From NCBI GenBank assembly GCA_010015655.1, contig ML976716.1:117274-145114 (forward strand): a stretch of DNA of 27,841 nucleotides. The letters are read 5' to 3'. The notes under the pieces are model-generated. The model was not told where the DNA came from. It searched no databases and saw only the letters and a list, made by a program, of their open reading frames with translations. Below are positions 8,170-17,127 of this stretch, one piece after another. How positions within the stretch are numbered: position 1 is the first letter of the stretch; each line of letters begins with the position of its first letter. The stretch comes from Bimuria novae-zelandiae CBS 107.79. Taxonomy: Eukaryota; Ascomycota; Dothideomycetes; Pleosporales; Didymosphaeriaceae. Position numbers and translations under genes: made by a program.

Positions 8170-8680
8170 GTAAGGTACCAGAGTAATTATTTAATAACCC
8201 TAGTGTTGACCACATTAGAGGAGAGAAGCTAATAGTGGCCGCTACGATAGGATAGTCCTCTAACGCCGCCTCTACTTCTAACTCTCTAGTAGCATCTATT
8301 TTAGATATAAGGTATTGCGCCTTCTTCTTAGCACGCTCTTTAGCCTGCTGTAATATTTTCTTATTTCGCAGAAGTTAGATTAACACTTTTACTAATAATT
8401 TCTTATCTGCATCCACCTTCTTTTTATACTTATTACGAGTCTTGTCTAATAATGCCTATAACAAGTTTACGTAAGGCTTTTGCGCACGGATGCACTTAAA
8501 ATACTTTAGACAGGCGTTAGGATTAGACGACGGCATAATAATGCACTTAGAGCCAGAAAGTAAGCAACGATTACAAGAGATAGGATAGATAACTCTATTA
8601 TAGCAAGTTTTAATACTAAGACAAATAGCGCGGGCTTTAGCAGAAGATATTATAGTAAAGCGCACTAAGAAGCAGGGCAA
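8147..8680 (-). pseudogene. antisense Cys-rich, coiled-coil reading frame in gypsy-1
   Basis: On the minus strand, opposite to Pol, a frame of 178 codons from ATG 8680 to TAG 8147 has only two internal stops (8456-8458 and one TAA near 8389), both explainable as RIP of Gln or Trp codons. The N-terminal third is Cys-rich (ISCNRCLLSGSKCIIMPSSN, then NACLKYFKC), compatible with a degraded zinc-binding cluster. Next is a Lys/Glu-rich helical, probably coiled-coil segment (QQAKERAKKKAQYL, then RELEVEAALED), and a hydrophobic tail (SFSPLMWSTLGLL). It lies between the pol stop and the 3' LTR and overlaps pol tail-to-tail by 23 bp. Most minus-strand frames in RIP DNA are riddled with stops, so this openness suggests a real gene carried by the element. 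Its function is unknown. Confidence 0.55.
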
Positions 8681-8732
8681 CTAAACTTTATCTATTTAGT
8701 AAGATAGGTTATGTAATTTAAGGACGAATCGT

Positions 8733-8748
8733 TGGAGAGAGGAGATAA
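8733..8748 (+). other. gypsy-1 polypurine tract
   Basis: A purine run GGAGAGAGGAGATAA lies directly before the 3' LTR start at 8749. This is the expected plus-strand primer position. Confidence 0.7.
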
Positions 8749-9225
8749 TATTAGGATCTATATTTAGCATCACCAGGCTAACATTCTAAGACGGCTAAGG
8801 TCTTATGGGAGCCAATAGTGGCATAGTAATAGGCAGGTCACGTGACTGCTCAAAGCGCTCGAATCGAGCAAGTTAAGCATATGCAGAAAGCTAAGGCTGC
8901 GCTTGACATACTTAAAGCGAGTAAGTTAAGTATATACAGAAAGCTAAGACTGCGCTCGACATGCTTAAAGCGAGCAAGTCGAGTATGCTAAGTATATAGG
9001 AACATGAGGATAGACTCTTCCACCTCGTGTTCAACCTGTTTATTAATCTATCGTTTGGATTCACTTAGGCTCTTGTTAATTTGATTATAACACACCTTAC
9101 TTTAATACTAACACCCTATTAATAAGCGCGAGCTATTAATACACCCTTTCCCGTCTTTGACATCGCTCCTGCTAGAGAACCAACCTTAACCCCATTTCGG
9201 ACTAGCTACCCGTAGGGACTTAACA
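8749..9225 (+). repeat. gypsy-1 3' LTR
   Basis: 477 bp, starting TATTAGGATCTA (RIP form of TGTTAGGATCTG) and ending GACTTAACA. It carries the same 53-bp array (8858-8987) and GTCACGTGAC palindrome as the 5' LTR, and is followed by AACTC. Confidence 0.93.
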
Positions 9226-12200
9226 AACTCCTAATATTTAGCCTTTAAGAGGACTTTGGTGAGCCCGTCGGCGGCCATCTTGTCTATAGGGACCTATTTA
9301 ACAATAAGTTGCTTAGCCTCTACCTCTTGTCGGATCCATATCTAATAGATATTGACGTGTTAAACCTTTATATGTAGTCGATCTAGATTCTTATTAATAA
9401 TTCTTACTATTTATTAATTATTATAGTAGATCGTAGGCGTTATGCCTAAGTTAAATAAGATACTATTAAAGAAGTAAAGCTACTTTGCTATCCATAAGCT
9501 AGTAAAGGAGATTAAAAGTAACTTTAATTTAGTAATAGACTTAGTAATAGTGCGCTAGACAGTGGCCTTCTAGTTAATAATTATACTATGAAGAAAGAAA
9601 TATTATCCTTATAAGCTTTAACGTATCTTTATATTATTTACGTACGAGGCGTCTAACGCGCTAAAGAATAAAGAATTATAATAGCTCTAATTATTAAAGA
9701 TAATTTCTATAATAGTGTTATTATAGGAGCCTTTAATAGCGTAATGTTAAGTCGCGAGCAAGTATCGCTAGACGCGTTGTATGGCTACGATATGTGATTG
9801 CCCTGGATTAGTGAGATGGCAAGCAAGGACGACGTGGCTGCGAGCAACGTCGGGCCGCGCCTAGCAAGTAATGTAGGCCAGGTGGCCGACAAGCTCCTAA
9901 TATAGCTTAGTACGTTAAGTATTAGTCTCCTCGATTAACTTGTTAAGAGAGTTAATATTAAGCGGAAATTTAGGTTTCTTATAATCTACTAGTTATATGC
10001 TATACTTCTTGCATACCTTATTAATATACGTGTCTTATATAAGCTAGATCTTCTTTTTCTGGCAATCGCGGACAACTTAGACGCCTAGGAACCAGGCTAG
10101 GTTTCCTAACGCCTTAAGTCTAAATTAGTCCTTTAACTTATTCTTAAAGTCTTAATAAAGATAAGCATTCGTCGTGTAATATACTATTATTATATTATTA
10201 ACGTATACAAATAGAATAAGCTAATTATTAACGTATAGGCACGGGAAGCCTTCGACGCGTTTAAGCCCTAGTAGCTTAACTATAGCTTAGAGCGTATTGT
10301 ACCATAGAAGTGATGCATCCTTCAGGCCGTAGAGGGCGCGAAGCACCTCTAGAAGGTCGCCATCTACTTCCTTAAAAACACTAGAAGTCTTAGCGTATAA
10401 CTTTTAATTAAGTATAGTATTAAGAAAGGCGTTAGGTACGTTATATTACTTTAGCTTTAAGCTAAAGTAGTTAATAATTATAATAACTACTTAAAAGGTG
10501 TAGGCTATAAGGATAATAGCGTAGGTATTACTAAACTACTCCTGTAGGTCTCCGCGTGCGACAAGTCAAGTCTTATACTTATAAAGATAACTATCCTTAT
10601 TAAACTTGTATATAAACACCTATATAAGCGGGATTACCTTAACGCCTTTAGCCTAGGCAGTTTAATATATTACTAAGGTCTTATAAAAGTAGCTTTTACC
10701 CTAGACCTCTTAATACTCGCGCTTAACGGCTTTTATAAACTTAGCGCCGTATAAATATAATTTTAGTTAACTAATATACTTTAGAGCAGGCAATAGCTAG
10801 CTTTAATAGATTTAAAAGTTATCTATTTTTGCGTCGCTGTGCATCGTTATTATAGCAAATATATATAGGTAATTAGTAATGTTTTAAGCTCCTAATTACA
10901 TAGCGTAAGTTTATAGGTTGCCTAGGTTTATTAGCTTTTAAACGCGCTTTGTGATAAGTACGTTATCTTATAAAATATTTAGATTTTAACGCTATAGAGC
11001 GTTATTACTACGTTAGTTAGGTATATATCCTTTAATTTTGTTAGCAAATTAATTAGTAACTTCTTACTATATAGGCGCAGGATAAAAGTTGCGAGCGTAG
11101 AAGCGTCCTATAAGATAATCTACTATCTAATTAAGAGAAGCTAATATATCTACAAAGTCATTAAAAGTAGATTAATATTAAGAGGTTAATAGTTTATTAG
11201 TGTCACCCCTTACTAATAGCTTAGTTAATTGTTCGGCAGGCGTTAGTGTTAGTATTACTATAGATTTAGCCTCGTCGTAAAGACGTTGCTAACGTAATAT
11301 TATAAGTTCCTTAATAGATACATTGTTATCCTCGTACGCCTTAGGGACGTTAAGTAACTTAATAACCTCCTTAATTACTAAGTTATTTACGTAGCCATCG
11401 CGGCCTTCGTAGAAGGTAGAAGTGTCAAATACCACGTCTCGTGTGCGGATAACTCGATCCTTTGTTAGTAACTAAATACGAAAGATATTGGTGCTGTCGT
11501 AGCCTACAAGATGGCCGATCAGGGCGCACGAGGCTATCTTTGCTCCACGCGGCAGATGTTTGTTAAGGACGTACACGCGATAACTAATTAGTTAAAAATA
11601 GCTTATTATAGACTTTTTACCCTAGACAACCTTATATAGCATGCGCTAATTAAGGACTTTAGATAGCATTTAATTAAGTAGGTATACTACTATCTTTATT
11701 AACTCGTTTACTAATAACTTTAGAAGGTTACCCTAAAGGCGCAAGGCGCGGGCCTTTGTTATAATTAGCTTATTAGCGATCTTAGCACCTCTGTTCTGCG
11801 TAGGAGTATTTAAAGCGCGCAGCTTAAAGTATATACCTAGGTTAGTATAAAGTTACTTTATAAAGTTAATAATACCACGCTTACCGTTAAGCTTAATCGC
11901 GATTATATTATAATTATACTAACGCTAGATATATTATATAGTATTCTATATCTAGTAGCCTAGCTAAGCCTCTAACTTTATTAAAAAGGACTCTACTTCG
12001 TGCTAACGCGAGTGTTAATAGATAGTATAAGCACCCTACTTATTACTATTATAATAAGACTCTTCTTATTATTGTAGTTAGATAAGATTAATTAAAATTT
12101 AATAGAAGGGATAGACAGCGTTCTTTAGTGTATAATAAGAGATCTGCTCTATTAGCTTTAATTCTATGCAGATTTGACAAAAGTCTTAATTAGTAGGCCG

Positions 12201-13931
12201 TTTTACTATTACTCCTTTAATATTATTATTTAGGTAATTTATAATCTTGCGTCCTAAATAGCCCTAGACCTTATAGGCAAGCGTTAGAGAGATCTTTTAA
12301 ATCTTTAGTACTTCTAATAAGCGAGTTTAAATTACTATTATAAGTAAGGATAACTTTATTAGACGGCGAAAGGAATCTATATTAACAAGCCAGTAGCCCT
12401 TACAGTACTCTAGGTACGTAATAACGCCGTGTTTATTATACAGCGCGTTTTAACCTAAGTTAAAGTAGATACTATTATCGCGATAACGTCTAAGTCTAAC
12501 AACGCTTGTAATAAAACCAGGTACTAGAGCAACGTAAGTAACTAACGTTAGTACTATACTTATTAGTATATTAATTATAAAAGTTATCTTACCCTAGACT
12601 TTAATCTTATATTAGTACTTGCCTACCTTAATAGTTATACTAGTATTTTTAACGCGCTCCTGCTCTTAGCCTACCTAATTAGTTATATTAATAACGTAGG
12701 TGTTAAAACCTAGGTTAAGGATCTATTAGTCTTAGAGATCTATAGTGTAATTATTAATAGTAGTAATAGTTAACTCGTCTAGTAGGGTAGCTAAGACCTT
12801 AGTTGCTATGCTGTATAAGCCTGTTATAAAGAATAATACCCTATTATTTAGTAATTATTTATTATTAAGTTAGGTGGCCGCGATAGCTAGTGTCATCTTT
12901 AGGAAACGCTTATTTATCTTATTAACTAACTTCTATATTCGCGCAAATAGGCTAGATTTATCTTATAAAGCTTAATTAATACGCTAGTGCGTAGTAGGAT
13001 CTTCTTAAAAGTTACTTAGTTATAAGTAGAAGTCCTTATTAAGGTAGTAGTATAAACTATACTAGTATTTATTACTATAAATATATACGTTCTTTAGCAC
13101 TTAACTTATAACCTTATTATTACTTTGCGTCTTTACCGCTTAAAGTTTACCCACTATGCTATTAAGTTTCTAGGAACTAGGTTAGACTTATCAAACGTAC
13201 GTCGTGTAGGTAGCAACGTAGTCCTCTAGTGTAGCTATTTACGTGTTATTATTCTCGTGCTTAAATAGCTTAATTAGCTTAGGCGTAGCGTAATTAAGGT
13301 TAATACTTTTAATAATTATTAAAAAGTCTTCTTATGCGCGCGTGCCTTCTATATTAGGTAAATTAATTTTAGCGTACAAGCTAGTAACTTTAATCTATAA
13401 TTATAGCTAGTCTTTAAGGTTACATAACTTTAGCAGGGCATATAAGCACTTATAGTTATTAATTAGGTTACGTTAGTAAATAGCTATTAACAGCGTAAGG
13501 TGCTTCTTAAGGGAGACAAGCCACGCGTGCGGCGTGTCCTTATTATATAGTAAGTAGATATAGCGCTTAGCAATTATCTTACTAATATTTATATTTAGAT
13601 TTTAAAGTGCCTACCTCTACTTAAGGTAGCAGGTATATTACTTCTTATATTAGTTGTACGTAAATTAATAGCGTTAAAATTCGTTATTATTAAGGTCAGC
13701 GTTAGTGTGTATCGTACTAGGCGCCTTATTAACTTTGTATTAGTGCGCCATAGGCTCGACAGGCTCTGTCAGTAGAGGCAAGTCAGCTGTAGCGACGTCG
13801 GGGTTGCAATACTGCCATAGATCGTGCTGCTGCGCGGCGTCCTTGCGAAGAAAGATCCATGCCTGCCAGTCCTCAGGCTTGTTAAGGATTACTGTGACAC
13901 GCGTTATCGTAGGATCAGATTCTGTCGCCAT
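9226..13931 (-). pseudogene. copia-1 Gag-Pol relic
   Basis: The Gag start is at 13931. The first 63 codons are clean and read MATESDPTITRVTVILNKPE, then DWQAWIFLRKDAAQQHDLWQ, a typical fungal copia Gag N terminus. From about 13739 downward RIP stops are frequent, but motifs persist: RT with ALYGLKDASLLWYN (about 10297-10338) and YVNN (10195-10206, from the YVDD catalytic motif with both Asp changed), NLAWFLGV, RNase H region LVGHLAYIT, RPDVARSHVVLA and HLTNPGQSHIVAIQR (about 9800-9900), and ADGLTK (about 9254-9271). The integrase should lie at about 11400-12800 but is too degraded to read with confidence. The polyprotein would drive reverse transcription and integration; this copy is inactive. 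Confidence 0.85.
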
Positions 13932-14026
13932 TGTAAAGTCGTGCAGCTATTACAAGTCGTATACAGCAAGTATCGCAGGATTATTATAAATAATTATAAG
14001 TAAGTAGCAGCCTTAGTAGGTGCAAA

Positions 14027-14039
14027 CCAGGCTCATAAC
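14027..14039 (-). other. copia-1 primer binding site, half-tRNA initiator-Met type
   Basis: Directly inside the 5' LTR the minus strand reads GTTATGAGCCTGG. Its complement CCAGGCTCATAAC contains the anticodon-loop sequence CTCATAA of initiator tRNA-Met. Drosophila copia is primed by a 5' half of this tRNA cut in the anticodon loop, so the same type of primer is inferred here. The site is untouched by RIP. Confidence 0.65.
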
Positions 14040-14167
14040 TGTTACGTTAGAAAGAGTAGAGTGTTGAGGCAATCGTTGTTAATTAAGTAGCTACTATATA
14101 CTGTGTGCATCACGTGCACGGGCCGCACGTACGTGGGTGGCCTAAGCTTCTATACTGAACCGTCACA
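14040..14167 (-). repeat. copia-1 right LTR (5' LTR of the element)
   Basis: 128 bp on the plus strand from TGTTACGTTAG to CCGTCACA, followed by the target duplication TTAAC. The central 60 bp (GTGTGCATCACGTGCACGGG and onward) are almost identical in both LTRs and keep many CA and TG dinucleotides, unlike the element body. Confidence 0.92.
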
Positions 14168-14825
14168 TTAACGTAACCTAACATCCCCAGGAGCAGCGTC
14201 GGTATTTAGCTACTTAGCATATAGTAGATAAAACATTAATGCGTTGTTATAATCACGAACTCCACAAGAACAAAGGGACTAGATAATTACGCTAAGAAAG
14301 TTATTATTAACAAAAAAACCAGAGTGGAGGAACACAAGGAAGCGCGGGGCAGCTTAAGTTAGTAATTACGTAACAAAGTCCCGCATAAGCAAGAAGTCTC
14401 GCATAAGGTTAGGACTACGGTAAGTCCTAGGAACTACCTCTAGAAGGAAGGTCTTAGCAGGACTATAATAATAATTTTAATAATAGTAAGGGCTAGAATA
14501 AATAGTATATAGTTTAATAATTTCTTTATACCTTTCCTACTATTTATAGTTAACTTAATATACTATAAGTATATTTCTTATAATAGATTAGTAAATCTCC
14601 TAGTTAGTTATTCTATAGTTTATTATAGAATTAGATTATTTGCATACCTTAGTGTTATTATTTTAAGCTTTTAACTACTAAATATATCTATAAGATATAA
14701 TACTCTCGACCTATCCTCCCCTAATCCAGATCAGGCTTAGGTACGTAAAAGCACCTTATAATATATGTTTACTTACTTATCTCTTTATTAAACTTGCCCT
14801 TGACTTCCTGGTATAATTACTATGG
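14168..14825. other. RIP-degraded AT-rich spacer between two copia elements
   Basis: No gene can be read. The sequence just after the TTAAC duplication (GTAACCTAACATCCCCAGG) would have been joined to the flank at 3437 before copia-1 arrived. A TAACA followed by a conserved-looking GC-rich string resembles an LTR end with a primer site, so an older element may lie here, but this is weak. From about 14440 the block is almost pure TA-rich RIP product. Confidence 0.4.
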
Positions 14826-15072
14826 TGTTAGATTAAAGGGTAATCTTAATAAGATAGAAAAGTTGATTAATTCTGTGTATAGGTCCTATAAGAGTGTAAG
14901 GCTCTTTTATCCTTACGTCTTACGCTAAGACGGTAATCTATTTCCGTTGATTAAGGAGAGTTCCCTTTGTCCCGCCTGGAATCGTGCGGATGAACCAGAC
15001 TGCTAGCGAAGTCTCTTTGTGTAAGGTTGCGCCAGCTACCTTTGCGTGTGCAAAGGGCCATGTAATCAGACA
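14826..15072 (-). repeat. probable 3' LTR of copia-2
   Basis: The right edge is well placed: AATCAGACA is followed by CACCCCCTCAG, the same polypurine tract (minus strand CTGAGGGGGTG) that abuts the copia-1 LTR. The left edge is set at TGTTAGATTAAAG (14826), giving TG...CA termini on both strands and 247 bp. There is no second LTR copy in the window to confirm the left edge. The right half is RIP-free, the left half AT-rich. Confidence 0.5.
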
Positions 15073-16700
15073 CACCCCCTCAGCTTGGGCTTATCCTCAA
15101 GCTGGAGACCATTCGTCAGTGATCAGCCAGTCCTATCTTGGCTCAATCTCAAAGGCCTCTATCCTTTGCTCTAGCTCGAGCAGGTTAGCCTCTCTGTCCG
15201 TAATCTTGTCCTGAATCTCTGCAAGTCCTAGTTTATCTAGAAACTTGCTCTATTTGTTAGCTAGCAGGGCCTTTATAAGTCTGTCTGCAACTATGTCTTC
15301 TAAGCGTTAATAGTCTACTCTAATTATCCTACGTGCAACTTCTTATCTCAGCTAATAATTATAGATATCTACATGGCAGAGCTTAGTCTACAACTTAGCT
15401 ATCTCTTTAGTAATAAGTCAGATTATTTGCTAATTATTACAATTAATTATAATAAGGGAATTGTTAAGGTTAATCTTTAGCTCCTTTAGTAATTAGGATA
15501 TAAATAAAGCCTCCTTAGCTACTTGCGATAGTGCTAGTAATTTAGCTTTAGTTATTAATATAGTAACTATATCTTGCTTGTTTGCTTTCCAGGCAATTAG
15601 GCCACTAAATAGCTTAATAATATATCCTTACAAGCTCTTGCGATTAAGTGTATTATTAGCAAAGGATGCGTCGCTTGCCACTTCTAAAGTATCTACACCC
15701 CCAAGCTAAAGACCTAGTAATTTAGTGTTAGCAAGGTAGAGGAGAACTTAATTAGTAGCTGCTTAGTACTCTTTGCTTAGGTTAGACAGAAATCGTGATA
15801 ATTAAAAGCTTATAAATACAACATCTAGTCAAGATATAACTATAGCATAGAGAATTATACTAACTTTGCGCTAGTATTAATTAATCTTACCCTTACTAGC
15901 TAGTCCTGTCCTTAGGAGTAATTTAATTAAACCTATTAGGGTATTATAGCAAATCTTATAGTGATTAATAAGGCGTGATATTTTGTCGATATATAAAGCT
16001 TGTAAAAGCTAAAGTTTTTAGTTTAGTTAACCTCTAATAATTTTAACTCCTAGAAACCACTATAGGTTGTTGCCACCTATAAGTGTAAATTTAGTACCTA
16101 TTATTGCGAGAGCAGCTTTAGCAGCCTACTTTTATAACTTATTATAGGTAACAATAAGGTTATCTATATAGAAGAAGATAATAATGCTATCCTTAATAAG
16201 GCAGCATAGCTCGTAGGGCACTGTTTCAAAGCTAATATCACGGAGTGTTGACGTGAACTCTCTTTACCAGAGTAGTGGAGATATGCGCAGTCCGTACAGT
16301 GCTTTGTGTAGTTTAAGGACTGTGCCTGCTTCGATGAGCCTGCGACGTCCTCTAGTCCACCGCCTTACAGCCTCACTTGGCCCTTCACCGGTTGCCTGCT
16401 GCACGTACCATTGACTGCATCTACATTCTGAATCACCTCCATGCCTGCAGTATTCTCTGCGGCTTCTTGCCCACCGCCCGGGATGCCAGGGGCACACCTG
16501 CTCCCTTCCTTTGGCCTAGCGCCGCTAATCACGAGCGGCTTTCCTCTTGTTCTGGAGCTGACCGTACGCTGGATCGATTGGAAGCATCAGAAAGTCCATC
16601 GCCAACAAGCCAAATATTACACGAAACCGTGGTACCTTATTTGCCAGTTGTGCCTTTTCACCTTTGCCGTAACTTTAGGCGTTATTAGTTTCGCTAGCTC
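15073..16700 (-). pseudogene. copia-2 RT and RNase H relic (5'-incomplete element)
   Basis: Read on the minus strand from high to low coordinates. RT motif VLKLHKALYGLRISPLLW is at about 16264-16320 and followed by REFTSTLRD and FYIDNL (about 16159-16180, from the YVDD motif). Next are GTKFTLIGGNNLQWFLGVKI, then TLEVASDASFANN of RNase H, CHVDIYNYQLRQEV and VADRLIKALLANKQ, and a helical tail REANLLELEQRIEAFE near 15150-15200. The order matches Ty1/copia. The part from about 16264 to 16690 is RIP-free but frame-shifted, and integrase and Gag are not recognised upstream. No 5' LTR was found, so the element is truncated or its 5' half moved elsewhere. Confidence 0.75.
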
Positions 16701-17127
16701 CCTTAGCGTCGAAGTATGCAACATTAAACAGAATAGTCTAGCTTTTTTAATTATATTATACTAGGTAGTCTTATTGCAATTAGTTTTGCTACAGGTAAGT
16801 ACTAGTCTCTTTCTTAATGTAATTACTAATAGTTAGTAGGTGTACTTACTCTAAATCTTCTTATCCCGCCGTTAAGAGCTATATTATATCGCTCTTTAAT
16901 ACTGCTTTACTATTATTTAGATTATTAGCGAGTTGCTAAGCATTTTAGATGTGGTGCTAAGAGTTTAAGAGCCTAAGCTAGGGGGCATTAGAGGAGCATT
17001 TATGAATGCAGGAGGCGGTGGATACTACGGAGCATTAGGGATAAGAGCCCTGTGGATTATTGGAGACGAAAATGTCTGGCGAGAATTCACAACAATCGTG
17101 CGGTGGAGTCGGGGCAAGCCTCTCCCG
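16701..17127. other. uncertain segment between copia-2 and hAT-2
   Basis: 16701 to about 16975 is RIP-degraded; a minus-strand frame can be read through stops (for example NSKAVLKSD and YLVQYNQKSQTI with RIP stops read as Gln), and may be further copia-2 coding sequence, but no motif is certain. From about 16980 the sequence is GC-normal with CA and TG intact, up to the hAT-2 terminus. Short frames in it (plus-strand MQEAVDTTEH) are unconvincing. Confidence 0.35.

Larger units (their letters stand above)
3718..9225 (+). mobile_element. Ty3/gypsy chromodomain LTR retrotransposon (gypsy-1), nested in copia-1
   Basis: Two LTRs of 477 bp each (3718-4194, 8749-9225) are flanked by AACTC at 3713-3717 and 9226-9230, so both ends and the 5-bp duplication are intact. 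The internal region codes Gag with a zinc knuckle, then reverse transcriptase, RNase H, integrase and a C-terminal chromodomain on the plus strand. Order RT-RNaseH-IN defines Ty3/gypsy, and the chromodomain places it among the chromodomain-bearing lineage of fungi. Every coding frame is broken by RIP-type stops, but much less densely than copia-1, in keeping with a later arrival. At 5.5 kb it is short for the class, and no protease motif was found. Confidence 0.95.
3438..14167 (-). mobile_element. Ty1/copia LTR retrotransposon (copia-1), RIP-degraded, interrupted by gypsy-1
   Basis: Direct terminal repeats lie at 3438-3576 and 14040-14167, and 5-bp target duplications TTAAC at 3433-3437 and 14168-14172. 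The coding strand is minus: the primer site is beside the right LTR and the polypurine tract beside the left one. Subtracting gypsy-1 and its duplication leaves about 5.2 kb, a normal full length for copia. Order on the minus strand: Gag start at 13931, integrase and reverse transcriptase in the middle, RNase H near 9250-9900, and a C-terminal tail at about 3670-3717 beyond the nested gypsy element. The coding region is full of stops. Confidence 0.93.

Noticed and set aside
3600..9300. Possible AT-rich centromere core
   Set aside because: Composition is explained by RIP of identified transposons; nothing specific to a centromere can be seen from sequence alone.
9770..9900. GC-richer patch in copia-1 that looked like a foreign insertion
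   Set aside because: On the minus strand it reads in frame as copia RNase H (LVGHLAYIT, HLTNPGQSHIVAIQR), so it is native sequence less touched by RIP.
14984..15214. Plus-strand 76-codon frame
   Set aside because: It lies antisense in the copia-2 LTR and Pol tail, where the minus strand carries the real coding relic.
16377..16764. Plus-strand frames of about 100 codons
   Set aside because: They are opposite the copia-2 RT region and have no recognisable domain; openness comes from the RIP-free island.
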